54,774 nt of DNA from Acidovorax sp. Leaf78 (GTDB taxonomy: Bacteria; Pseudomonadota; Gammaproteobacteria; Burkholderiales; Burkholderiaceae_C): the NCBI RefSeq assembly GCF_001422735.1, contig NZ_LMLZ01000010.1, positions 1-54,774 of the forward strand. The letters run 5' to 3'. A program made the translations under genes and the position numbers. The notes below the pieces were generated by a model. It searched no databases and had not been told where the DNA came from. It was given only the letters and a program-made list of their open reading frames with translations. Numbering within the stretch: position 1 is the first letter of the stretch; each line of letters starts with the position of its first letter. Shown here in pieces: positions 31,887 to 39,755 of the stretch.

Positions 31887-32769
31887 GCACTGCAGTGCGG
31901 GCCAGTTCGATGAAGGCCCGCACGTAGTCAATGGCGGTGTCCGTCTCGCGTGCCCCGAGGAAGATCTGCTTGGCGATGCCGCGCGCGCCCAGCCGGACAG
32001 GCACCACATCCATCTTGGCCGCGTACTCTTGCACCAGCCAGCGCGGCAGGGCGGCCACCCCCCGGCCGCTGGCCACCATCTGCAGCATGATGTCGGTGGT
32101 CTCGATGGCCTTGTGGCGCTTGGGCGTGACACCGGCCGGTAGCAGGAACTGGCTGTAGATGTCCAGGCGCTCGATGTCGACGGGGTAGCTGATGAGCACT
32201 TCCTGTGTCAATTGCTGGGGCTTCACATAGGCCGCCGAAGCCAGGGCATGGCCCTTGGCCACGACGAGCACCTGCTCGTAGTCGAACACGGGTTCGAACT
32301 TCAGCCCTGGCTTGAACAACGGGTCGGGCGTGACCAGCAGGTCGATCTCGAAGCCGAAGAGCGCGCCGATCCCGCCGAACTGAAACTTCTGCTTGACGTC
32401 CACGTCCACGTCGGGCCATGCGGCCAGATAAGGGGACACCACCTTGAGCAGCCACTGGTAGCAAGGGTGGCATTCCATGCCGATGCGCAGCGCACCGCGT
32501 TCGCCCTGTGCAAACTGGCCCAGGCGCTCTTCGGCCAGGTCCAGCTGCGGCAGCACGCGGTTGGCCACTGCCAGCAGGTACTGGCCGGCCTGCGTGAGGC
32601 GCAGGCTTCGACCTTCGCGCAACCACACGTCGGTGCCCAGTTGCTGCTCCAGCTTCTTCATGCTGTGGCTCAGGGCCGACTGGGTGAGGTTCAACACGCC
32701 CGCCGCGGCCGTCAACGACCCTTGCTTCTCAACCTGCTGAACGATGTTGAGGTGAATGCGTTCGAGCAT
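31867..32769 (-). CDS. metR: MetR-type LysR regulator
   Basis: A 300-residue LysR protein whose effector domain carries MetR signatures: GMECHPCYQWLLKVV, DLLVTPDPLFKPGLKFEPVFDYEQVLVV and VLISYPVDIERLDIYSQFLLPAGV. MetR activates methionine genes with homocysteine as co-inducer. Helix-turn-helix at about 4-60. It is divergent from the flavin reductase - DUF1852 - core methionine synthase run, and the spacer holds a perfect MetR box (32775-32787). It is therefore the probable local activator of that operon. Confidence 0.9.
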   Translation of the reverse strand: MLERIHLNIVQQVEKQGSLTAAAGVLNLTQSALSHSMKKLEQQLGTDVWLREGRSLRLTQAGQYLLAVANRVLPQLDLAEERLGQFAQGERGALRIGMECHPCYQWLLKVVSPYLAAWPDVDVDVKQKFQFGGIGALFGFEIDLLVTPDPLFKPGLKFEPVFDYEQVLVVAKGHALASAAYVKPQQLTQEVLISYPVDIERLDIYSQFLLPAGVTPKRHKAIETTDIMLQMVASGRGVAALPRWLVQEYAAKMDVVPVRLGARGIAKQIFLGARETDTAIDYVRAFIELARTAVPTSQSR

Positions 32770-32773
32770 TTTA

Positions 32774-32788
32774 ATGAACCGTGTTCAT
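32774..32788. promoter_or_regulatory. MetR box TGAACCGTGTTCA
   Basis: Matches the established MetR consensus TGAA-N5-TTCA exactly and is extended by one base on each side (ATGAA...TTCAT). It begins just upstream of the metR start, in the divergent spacer. A second, wider TGAA/TTCA pair occurs at 32796-32818. Both could activate the flavin reductase operon and autoregulate metR. Confidence 0.8.
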
Positions 32789-32846
32789 GGGTTGATGAAA
32801 TAAGACCATTTTACTTCATGGTTCACAGCCACTAGCATCCCCTCCC

Positions 32847-33440
32847 ATGAACGCACTTACAGCACATCCCCTGCGCATCGTCGCAGTCTCCGGCGGGCTG
32901 CAGCGCCCCTCCAGGTCCGCTGCCCTGGCAGAGCACCTGCTGGACCTCATCGCCGATGAGCGTCCCTGCGAACAACGCCTGGTCGACCTAGGCCAGCTCG
33001 CACCGATGTTCGCTGGCGCGGTCAGGCGCGATCAACTGCCCAGCGCTGTAGAGCGGGAATTGGCGGCGGTCGAGCAGGCCGACATCCTGGTGGTGGCGAC
33101 ACCGGTGTACCGCGGTGCCTATGCGGGGCTGTTCAAGCACTTCTTCGACTTCGTTCACCAGGACGCCTTGATCGACACGCCGGTGCTGCTGGCCGCCACC
33201 GGCGGCAGCGAGCGCCATGCGCTGGTGATCGACCACCAGCTGCGGCCGCTGTTCAGCTTCTTCCAGGCGCGCACGTTGCCGCTGGGCGTGTATGCGACCG
33301 ACAAGGATTTCGTGGACTACCAGTTGCAAAGCCAGGCCCTGATCGCCCGGGCCAGACTGGCCGTCCAGCGGGCACTGCCGCTCATGCCGTTGGCGCGCCA
33401 CGCCCAGCCCTCGCTGGCCGACGAAGTGGCGCTGGCCTGA
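32847..33440 (+). CDS. NADPH-dependent FMN reductase (MsuE/SsuE-like)
   Basis: A 197-residue flavodoxin-like flavin reductase of the MsuE/SsuE family. It has RIVAVSGGLQRPSRSAALAEHLL (phosphate-binding loop region), VVATPVYRGAYAGLFKHFFDF and the flavin-site GGSERHALVIDHQLRPLFSFF. These enzymes supply FMNH2 to two-component monooxygenases that act on sulfonates and similar compounds. No sulfonate oxygenase is near; instead DUF1852 and a MesD-type methionine synthase follow. The ribosome site is weak. MetR box upstream. Confidence 0.88.
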   Translation: MNALTAHPLRIVAVSGGLQRPSRSAALAEHLLDLIADERPCEQRLVDLGQLAPMFAGAVRRDQLPSAVERELAAVEQADILVVATPVYRGAYAGLFKHFFDFVHQDALIDTPVLLAATGGSERHALVIDHQLRPLFSFFQARTLPLGVYATDKDFVDYQLQSQALIARARLAVQRALPLMPLARHAQPSLADEVALA

Positions 33441-33487
33441 AACAAGCACCGCCCCTTCCCCTCCCCAATTCAAGCCACCGGACCGCC

Positions 33488-34495
33488 ATGAACGACGAAC
33501 TCAGCTTCAGCCTCAAAAGCATATGTTTCGATGAAAACTATGAGCCATCGGACAGCACACGCATGACCACCAACTTTGCCAACCTGGCCCGGGGAGCCAG
33601 TCGGCAACAGAACCTGCGCAACACGCTGAAGATGATTGACAACCGCTTCAACGACCTGGCGCATTGGGACAACCCGACGGGGGACCGCTACTGCGTCGAA
33701 CTCGAGATCATCTCGGTCGAGATGAGCATGAATGCCAAGGGTGGAAATGCTGCCTTTCCGCTGATCGAGATACTGAAAACCTGCATCCTCGACAAGACAG
33801 CGAACCAACGCATCCCTGGCATTGCAGGGAACAATTTCTCCTCCTACGTGCGCGACTACGACTTCAGCGTGCTGCTTCCTGAGTACAACGCCCACCGCGC
33901 GCAATTCAGCACGCCCGATGATTTTGGCGACCTGCATGGAAAGCTGTTCCAGCAGTTCGCCAACTCGCGCATCTACAAGGAACGCTTCGGCAAGCCGCCC
34001 GTCATCTGTATCAGCGCTTCGACCAGCAAGACCTATCGACGCACCGGCAATCAGCACCCGGTACTGGGCATCGAGTACCAACAGAGTGAGCTGTCCTCAA
34101 CCGACCAATACTTCGCAAAAATGGGGATGCAGGTCCGCTTCTTCATGCCCGCGAATGGCGTTGCGCCGCTGGCTTTCTACTTTCAGGGAGACCTGCTGGG
34201 CGACTACACGAGCCTGGAGTTGATCGGCACCATCAGCACGATGGAAACCTTTCAGAAGATCTACCGCCCCGAGATCTACAACGCCAATTCAGCGGCAGGG
34301 CAACTCTACCAACCGAGCCTGAAGAACGAGGACTATTCGTTGACGCAGATCGTGTATGACCGGGAAGAGCGCAGCCAACTGGCGGTCAAGCAGGGCAAGT
34401 TTGCGCAGGAGCACTTCATCCGGCCGTACAAGAAGGTCCTGGAGCAATGGACTGGTGCTGCTGCTGCTGCAGTTGCCCAAGCCCACGCCCACTGA
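33488..34495 (+). CDS. mesX: DUF1852 protein, partner of MesD-type methionine synthase
   Basis: A 335-residue protein of DUF1852. Visible stretches include DENYEPSDSTRMTTNFANLARG, RIPGIAGNNFSSYVRDYDFSVL and QFFAKMGMQVRFFMP-like QYFAKMGMQVRFFMPANG. It has no signal peptide and no known catalytic motif. Published genetics of the MesD family show that MesD needs a DUF1852 protein and oxygen to make methionine; the chemical role of DUF1852 is unresolved, and the symbol mesX is from memory. It lies between a flavin reductase (47 bases before) and mesD (77 bases after), which supports a shared function. The tail is Ala-rich with HAH. Confidence 0.85.
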   Translation: MNDELSFSLKSICFDENYEPSDSTRMTTNFANLARGASRQQNLRNTLKMIDNRFNDLAHWDNPTGDRYCVELEIISVEMSMNAKGGNAAFPLIEILKTCILDKTANQRIPGIAGNNFSSYVRDYDFSVLLPEYNAHRAQFSTPDDFGDLHGKLFQQFANSRIYKERFGKPPVICISASTSKTYRRTGNQHPVLGIEYQQSELSSTDQYFAKMGMQVRFFMPANGVAPLAFYFQGDLLGDYTSLELIGTISTMETFQKIYRPEIYNANSAAGQLYQPSLKNEDYSLTQIVYDREERSQLAVKQGKFAQEHFIRPYKKVLEQWTGAAAAAVAQAHAH

Positions 34496-34572
34496 ATACT
34501 CGGCTTCCATCGCCGGGCCAAAGTCCCGGAATATGCTCACCCACCCCTCTTTTGCTTCAAAGGAATTGTCAG

Positions 34573-35598
34573 ATGTTTGAAACCTCCATCGCAGGCAGCC
34601 TGCCCAAACCCGCCTGGCTGGCTGAAACCAACAAGCTCTGGCCGCAGTGGATGGCCGAGGGCGATGCGCTGCGCCAGGCCAAGGCCGACGCCACCCTGCT
34701 GTGGATCAAGGCCCAGGAAGACGCGGGCCTGGACATCGTGGGCGACGGCGAGCAATCGCGCCAGCACTTCGTACACGGCTTCCTCGAGCAGGTCGAAGGC
34801 ATCGACTTCGAGCACAAGGTGAAGATGGGCATCCGCGACAACCGCTACGACGCGATGGTGCCTCAGGTGGTCTCGGCCCTGCGCCTGAAGGGCCGCGTGC
34901 ATGCCTTCGAGGCACAGCTGGCGCGCGCGCACACCAGCAAAAAACTGAAGTTCACCCTGCCCGGCCCGATGACCATCGTCGACACCGTGGCAGACCGCTT
35001 CTACGGAGACAAGGTCAAGATGGCCTTCGCGTTTGCGGAGCTGCTCAACCAAGAAGCGCTGGCGCTGCAGGCCGATGGCGTGGACATCATCCAGTTCGAC
35101 GAACCCGCCTTCAACGTCTACATGAAGGACGCCGCCGACTGGGGCGTGCAGGCGCTGGAGCGCGCAGCGCAGGGCCTGACTTGCACGACGGCGGTGCACA
35201 TCTGCTACGGCTACGGCATCAAGGCCAACACCGACTGGAAGAGCACTCTGGGCGACGAATGGCGCCAGTACGAGGCAGTGTTCCCCGCGCTGGCCAAGAG
35301 CAGCATCGACCAGGTGAGCCTGGAATGCATCCATTCCCATGTGCCGCCCGACCTGATGAAGCTGCTGGCCGGCAAGGACGTGATGGTCGGCGTGATCGAT
35401 GTGGCGAGCGACGTGGTCGAGACCCCCGAGGAAGTGGCGGACACCATCGCCCGGGCACTGGAGTTCGTGCCCAAGGAGCGGCTGTTCCCTTGCACGAATT
35501 GTGGTCTGGCGCCCATGGGGCGGGACGTCGCCTGGCGCAAGCTGAAAGCGCTGGCAGAAGGCACAAAGCTGGCCAAGGAGCGGCTCGCCGCGGCGTAA
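34573..35598 (+). CDS. mesD: MesD-type core methionine synthase (MetE catalytic domain only)
   Basis: A 341-residue protein matching only the C-terminal catalytic half of MetE, without the N-terminal half that helps bind folate. The zinc ligands are visible: His209 and Cys211 (AVHICYG), Glu251 (VSLEC) and Cys310 (CTNCGLAPM). GDGEQSRQHF and IIQFDEPAF are homocysteine-side motifs. It transfers a methyl group from an unidentified donor to homocysteine. The MesD family works without methyl-folate or cobalamin but needs DUF1852 and oxygen. The start is the ATG at 34573 with AAGGAA upstream. A hairpin terminator follows at 35659. Confidence 0.88.
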   Translation: MFETSIAGSLPKPAWLAETNKLWPQWMAEGDALRQAKADATLLWIKAQEDAGLDIVGDGEQSRQHFVHGFLEQVEGIDFEHKVKMGIRDNRYDAMVPQVVSALRLKGRVHAFEAQLARAHTSKKLKFTLPGPMTIVDTVADRFYGDKVKMAFAFAELLNQEALALQADGVDIIQFDEPAFNVYMKDAADWGVQALERAAQGLTCTTAVHICYGYGIKANTDWKSTLGDEWRQYEAVFPALAKSSIDQVSLECIHSHVPPDLMKLLAGKDVMVGVIDVASDVVETPEEVADTIARALEFVPKERLFPCTNCGLAPMGRDVAWRKLKALAEGTKLAKERLAAA

Positions 35599-35658
35599 CG
35601 CCAGCCGGGCTGGCTTGGTGCTGCGCCCGCTGGGCGACGCCGCCAGACATCGGGAACT

Positions 35659-35684
35659 GAAGTGGCCGCCCACGCGGCCACTTC
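35659..35684 (+). terminator. Terminator hairpin of the mesD operon
   Basis: Perfect 11-base arms GAAGTGGCCGC and complement with a CCAC loop, followed by AAATTT. It lies 61 bases after the mesD stop. The U-run is short. Confidence 0.65.
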
Positions 35685-35686
35685 AA

Positions 35687-35733
35687 ATTTCATAGCTGCC
35701 AGAGCTTGCTCAACGAGCGCTGGAGCCTCATTG
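35687..35733. repeat. AGCGCTT-type dyad repeat, copy 4
   Basis: Reads TTCATAGCTGCCAGAGCTTG then CGAGCGCTGGAGCC. It lies between the mesD terminator and the convergent tartrate dehydratase-like gene (stop at 35739). Confidence 0.75.
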
Positions 35734-35738
35734 CACTG

Positions 35739-36905
35739 TCAAGACGCCAGTGCGCGCATCTCCGCGATCAGGTCCGACTTGCCCTCGAAGCCGATGCCCG
35801 GCAGCGGCGGCAGCGTGACGTAGCCGTTCTCGACCTTCACGCCGTCCGGGAAGCCGCCGTAGGGCTGGAACAGGTCCGGGTAGCTCTCGTTGCCGCCCAG
35901 GCCCAGGCCCGCGGCAATCGCCAGCGACATCTGGTGGCCGCCGTGGGGGATGCAGCGGCTGGGGGACCAGCCGTGTTCCTTGAGCATGTCCAGCGTGCGC
36001 AGGTACTCCACCAGGCCGTAGCTCAGTGCGCAGTCGAACTGCAGCCAGTCGCGGTCCTTGTGCATGCCGCCGTGGCGGATCAGGTTGCGTGCGTCCTGCA
36101 TCGAGAACAGGTTCTCGCCCGTGGCCATCGGGCCCTGGTAGACCTCGCCCAGCTTGGCCTGCAGCTCGTAGTCCAGCGGGTCGCCGGCTTCCTCGTACCA
36201 GAACAGCGGGTACTGCGACAGGGCCTTGCCGTAGTCGATGGCGGTGGCCAGGTCGAACCGGCCGTTGGCGTCCACCGCCAGCTGCTGGCCCGGGCCCAGG
36301 ATCTTGAGCACCGACTCGATGCGCTCGCAGTCCTCGGCCAGCGTCGCGCCGCCGATCTTCATCTTGACCACCGAGTAGCCGCGCGCCAGGTAGCTTTCCA
36401 TCTCGCGCTGCAGCGCTTCGAGCCCCTTGCCGGGGTAGTAGTAGCCGCCCGCCGCGTAGACGAACACGCGCGGGTTGGGCGTGCCGTTGCCGTAGCGCTC
36501 GGCCAGCAACTGGAACAGTGGCTTGCCCGCTATTTTTGCCGTGGCGTCCCACACCGCCATGTCGATGGTGCCCACCGCCACCGAGCGCTCGCCGTGGCCG
36601 CCGGGCTTCTCGTTGATCATCATGCGGGCCCAGACCTTGTGCGGGTCGATATTCTCGCCGGTGGCGTCGAGCAGGCTGGCGGGCTCGGCCTCCAGCACGC
36701 GCGGGATGAAGCGGTCACGCATCAGCGCGCCTTGGCCGTAGCGGCCGTTGGAGTTGAAGCCGTAGCCGATCACCGGCTTGCCGTCGCGGATCACATCGGT
36801 GACCACGGCCACGAGGCTGAGCGTCATCTTCGAGAAGTCGATGTAGGCGTTGCGGATGTCCGACTTGATGGGACGGGTCGATTCGAGGATGTTGACGATC
36901 TTCAT
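35739..36905 (-). CDS. tarD: D(-)-tartrate dehydratase-like enolase superfamily enzyme
   Basis: A 388-residue enolase-superfamily enzyme that I judge very close to D(-)-tartrate dehydratase of Bradyrhizobium (NAYIDFSKMTLSLVAVVTDVIRDGK, MMINEKPGGHGERSVAVGTIDMAVWDA, VFVYAAGGYYYPGKGL). Lys-Met-Lys at 181-183, metal ligands Asp212, a Glu near 239 and Glu265, and His322 in PHGGHQ fit its active site. The product of that reaction is oxaloacetate. The start at 36905 begins the conserved MKIVNILE. It is the last gene of a DapA-Bug-SDR-dehydratase run, 53 bases after the SDR start side. The exact acid sugar is inferred by similarity. Confidence 0.85.
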   Translation of the reverse strand: MKIVNILESTRPIKSDIRNAYIDFSKMTLSLVAVVTDVIRDGKPVIGYGFNSNGRYGQGALMRDRFIPRVLEAEPASLLDATGENIDPHKVWARMMINEKPGGHGERSVAVGTIDMAVWDATAKIAGKPLFQLLAERYGNGTPNPRVFVYAAGGYYYPGKGLEALQREMESYLARGYSVVKMKIGGATLAEDCERIESVLKILGPGQQLAVDANGRFDLATAIDYGKALSQYPLFWYEEAGDPLDYELQAKLGEVYQGPMATGENLFSMQDARNLIRHGGMHKDRDWLQFDCALSYGLVEYLRTLDMLKEHGWSPSRCIPHGGHQMSLAIAAGLGLGGNESYPDLFQPYGGFPDGVKVENGYVTLPPLPGIGFEGKSDLIAEMRALAS

Positions 36906-36957
36906 GGTGGTCGTGGTGGTGGATGAAACAAAAAAGGAAGGGTGACGAAACAAGCGA

Positions 36958-37656
36958 TCAGCGGGCGAGCGACGAGCCTCCGCAGATCGCGATGTCCTGC
37001 CCCGTGATGGCGGCGGCAGGGTCGGAGAGCAGAAATCCCACCAGCGCAGCGATCTCGGCCGGCTCGATCAGCCGGCCGATGGGCGGCAGGCGCGGCGCGC
37101 TCCCGGCACGCGCCGGGTCGTTCAACATGCCGGTGGCCGTGGCCGCGGGCGAGACGACGTTCACCGTCACGCCCTGCGCGGCCACCTCGGCCGCCCAGCT
37201 GCGCGCCAGCGCGATCAGCGCAGCCTTGGTCGCGGCGTACTGCCCGCGCCCGGCCATGCCCTGCGCCACACGGCTGCCGATGAACACCACGCGCCCCCGG
37301 CCGCGCTGCGCCATGCCGGGCACGATGGCGTCGGCCAGGCGGGTGGCGGCGTCCACATGCAGGCGCCACATCAGCTCGCCGCCGGCATGGTCGAGCTGGC
37401 CCAGCGGCCCCACGCGCAGCACGCCGGCCGCATGGACCAGCGCGTCCACGCCGGGCAGCGTGGCGGCCACGCGGGCGATGGCGGCGCCATCGGCCAGGTT
37501 GACGGGCGTGTGGGTGAACGAGGGATGGACGACCGTCGCCTGGGCCACGTCAAGGCCTGTCACGCGCCAGCCGTTTGCCAGCAGCGACTCGGCGATGCTG
37601 CGGCCTATGCCGCTGCTGGCGCCGGTGACCACGGCGTGGCGGGCGTTACTCGACAC
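36958..37656 (-). CDS. Short-chain dehydrogenase/reductase
   Basis: A 232-residue SDR with the cofactor motif VTGASSGIGRSIAESL near 10-25, HAAGVLRVGPLG, active-site YAATKAAL (Tyr near 139, Lys near 143) and the closing ITGQDIAICGGSS. The Asp in TGLDVAQ after strand 2 suggests NAD rather than NADP. It overlaps the Bug gene by 11 bases and precedes the tartrate dehydratase-like gene, so it belongs to the same sugar-acid operon. It may oxidise a hydroxy-acid intermediate. Confidence 0.88.
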   Translation of the reverse strand: MSSNARHAVVTGASSGIGRSIAESLLANGWRVTGLDVAQATVVHPSFTHTPVNLADGAAIARVAATLPGVDALVHAAGVLRVGPLGQLDHAGGELMWRLHVDAATRLADAIVPGMAQRGRGRVVFIGSRVAQGMAGRGQYAATKAALIALARSWAAEVAAQGVTVNVVSPAATATGMLNDPARAGSAPRLPPIGRLIEPAEIAALVGFLLSDPAAAITGQDIAICGGSSLAR

Positions 37657-38620
37657 GGATGTTCCCTTCGGTGACGATCTTCTGGGACCGCTCCATGTCG
37701 CTGCGCTGGAACTTGGCGAAGTCCTCCACGCTGCCCGGCGTGGTCAGCAAACCCTGCTCGCGCAGCTTGGGCGTCATCTCGGCCAGGGCCTTGTTCACCT
37801 CGGTGTTCAGCCGCTGGGTGATGTCGGCCGGCAGCCTGGCCGGGCCCCACAGGCCGTACCAGCTGTAGAACTCGTAGCCCGGGATCGTCTCGCCCACCGT
37901 GGGCACGTCGGGCAGGCTGGCCGCGCGCTGCGCGGAGGTGACGGCCACCACGCGCAGCATGCCGCTCTTGTGGTACTGCAGCGAGCCGAGGATGGGGTCG
38001 ATGAAGCCGTCGATCTGCCCGCCGATCAGGTCCTGGAACGCAGGCGCCGTGCCCTTGTACGGCACGATCAGGTAGTCGAGCTGGCCGGCGCGTTTGAGCA
38101 GCTCGGTCGACAGATGGCCGGCCGACCCGATGGAGCCCACGGCAAAGGTCATCTTGCCGGGGTTGGCCTTGGCGTACGCCATCAGCGACTTGATGTCGGT
38201 GACGGGCAGGTTCTTGTTGATGGCCACCGACAGCGGCGCCTTGGCCACCAGCGCCACGGGCGTGAAGTCCTTCACCACGCCGTAGGGCACGGACTTCATG
38301 GTCATGGGCGCGGTGGTGAAGGTGGACGCGTTGAACAGCAGCGTGTAGCCGTCGGCCGGTGCCTTGGCCACCACGTCGCCGCCGATCACGCCGTTGCCGC
38401 CGGGCTTGTTCTCCACGATGAAGTTCTGGCCCATCTGCTCGCCGAGCTTTTGCGCCAGCTGGCGGCCCACGGTGTCGAGCGTGCCGCCCGGCGGGAAGGG
38501 GATGACCACCCGCACCGGCTTGGTGGGGTAGGCCTGCGCAAAACTGCCGGCCGCCATCGCGAGCGTGGCGGCGCCCAAAGCGGTGCGCAGGAGTGTCCGA
38601 AGGAATCGATTGCGTTGCAT
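37646..38620 (-). CDS. Bug family substrate-binding protein of the sugar-acid cluster
   Basis: A 324-residue periplasmic binding protein. Its signal peptide MQRNRFLRTLLRTALGAATLAMAAGSFAQ is cleaved near AYPTKPV. Bug motifs are IPFPPGGTLDTVGRQLAQKLG, ENKPGGNGVIGGDVV, AVGSIGSAGHLSTELLK and SLPDVPTVGETIPGYEFYSWYGLW. The start is the ATG at 38620 (MQRNRF); a longer frame adds 14 residues. It lies between a DapA-family lyase and an SDR, so its ligand is probably the acid fed to the tartrate dehydratase-like enzyme. Confidence 0.9.
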   Translation of the reverse strand: MQRNRFLRTLLRTALGAATLAMAAGSFAQAYPTKPVRVVIPFPPGGTLDTVGRQLAQKLGEQMGQNFIVENKPGGNGVIGGDVVAKAPADGYTLLFNASTFTTAPMTMKSVPYGVVKDFTPVALVAKAPLSVAINKNLPVTDIKSLMAYAKANPGKMTFAVGSIGSAGHLSTELLKRAGQLDYLIVPYKGTAPAFQDLIGGQIDGFIDPILGSLQYHKSGMLRVVAVTSAQRAASLPDVPTVGETIPGYEFYSWYGLWGPARLPADITQRLNTEVNKALAEMTPKLREQGLLTTPGSVEDFAKFQRSDMERSQKIVTEGNIRVE

Positions 38621-38661
38621 GGTGTCTTGTCTCCGGTCTTTTTGTTCGAGAACTACCAACA

Positions 38662-38686
38662 CGGGGGATTGACTTGAGATCCCCCG
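38662..38686 (-). repeat. Hairpin between the DapA-family and Bug genes
   Basis: Perfect arms CGGGGGAT and ATCCCCCG with a nine-base loop in the 80-base spacer. There is no U-run, so it is more likely an mRNA-stabilising stem inside the operon than a terminator. Confidence 0.5.
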
Positions 38687-38700
38687 CCCACGTCCATCAC

Positions 38701-39639
38701 TCAGCGCTTGAGCAGACCCGCCTGCTTCACCGCAGCGCGCAGGGCTTCGACTTCCTGCGCGTTGGGCGCCTCCGTCGGCGGGCGCACGGTGGCGTCGTCC
38801 AGCACGCCGGCCAGGTACATGCCGCCCTTCATGCGGGCGTGGGCCTCGCCGGTGGGCTCGCCGCCGCCGTACACGGCATCCTTCAGCGGCGTGATGACGG
38901 CCTGCACGGCCATGGCCTTCTTCAAATCACCGGCCTTCACTGCGTTCCACAAATCGATGATGAGCTGCGGGATGAACGTGGCAAACCCCACCAGTGCGCC
39001 GTCCACGCCCTGCACCATCGAGGCCAGCAGGTACTCGTCGTGGCAGGTCAGGATGGCCTTGGAGGCGTCGGCCTCGCGGATCGCCTGGATGTCGCGGGCG
39101 TACTTGTTCATGTCGCGCTGGCCCACCTTGAAGGCCTGCAGGTAGGGCAGCCGGGCCAGGTCGGCCAGCAACTGCGACGAGTACGAGGCGCGCGTCCAGG
39201 CGGGGTAGACGTGGCAGACCAGGTCGGCGCTGGGTGCGGCCTGGTGGATGGCCTCGAAGTACTGCAGCGCGTGGCCGGGCGTGAAGCCAAAGCGCAGCCA
39301 GTGGTGCGGGGGCATCACGTCGAGCGCCACGGCGCCGGCCTCGACGGCGGCGCGGGCATGGTCGGCCGCATCCTTCAGGCCTTCGCAGACGATGGAGGAG
39401 ATCACAGGGCAGCGCCCCTTGAGCTCGTCGGCCACGATGCGGGTGACCTCGGCGCGCTCGGTGGGCGTCAGCGAAAACACCTCGCCCGTGTGCCCGTTGG
39501 TCATGATGGCGACCACGCCTTCGTGGCCCGCCAGCCAGGCGGCGAGCTTGCGCAGCGCGGGCTCGTCGATGCGGTGGTCCGGGGTGAAGGGGCACGAGAT
39601 GGCGGGAATGATCCCGCGATAATTCGAGATGGCAGGCAT
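38701..39639 (-). CDS. DapA family lyase/dehydratase
   Basis: A 312-residue class I aldolase-type TIM barrel of the dihydrodipicolinate synthase family. The Schiff-base Lys is at 171 (QAFKVGQRDM) and the catalytic Tyr at 145 (CHVYPAW), the family's Y-K pair. The NGHTGEVFSLTPTER loop corresponds to the G-TTGE region but with GHTGE. Relatives include sugar-acid dehydratases and hydratase-aldolases, so in this operon a role on a keto sugar acid is more likely than lysine synthesis. It is first in the run and divergent from a LysR gene. Confidence 0.87.
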   Translation of the reverse strand: MPAISNYRGIIPAISCPFTPDHRIDEPALRKLAAWLAGHEGVVAIMTNGHTGEVFSLTPTERAEVTRIVADELKGRCPVISSIVCEGLKDAADHARAAVEAGAVALDVMPPHHWLRFGFTPGHALQYFEAIHQAAPSADLVCHVYPAWTRASYSSQLLADLARLPYLQAFKVGQRDMNKYARDIQAIREADASKAILTCHDEYLLASMVQGVDGALVGFATFIPQLIIDLWNAVKAGDLKKAMAVQAVITPLKDAVYGGGEPTGEAHARMKGGMYLAGVLDDATVRPPTEAPNAQEVEALRAAVKQAGLLKR

Positions 39640-39674
39640 GCTTTTTTGTCTCCGTAGGGGAAAGCGGGTGAACG

Positions 39675-39700
39675 ACGGGGTGGATCATTTCCCACCCCGT
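39675..39700. promoter_or_regulatory. Perfect 9-8-9 dyad in the divergent spacer
   Basis: Arms ACGGGGTGG and CCACCCCGT around eight bases, between the DapA-family start (39639) and the LysR start (39756). It is either the operator of the sugar-acid cluster or a leader hairpin. It is GC-rich, unlike typical LysR boxes. Confidence 0.45.
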
Positions 39701-39755
39701 GCCCGCGGTCCAATACTTCAATCGCATACAACTATCGCAAGGCAGGAACGCACCC

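Noticed and set aside
30231..32132. 633-codon ORF on the minus strand
   Set aside because: It is antisense to the tannase-family gene and out of frame with metR. Composition is typical of a shadow frame.
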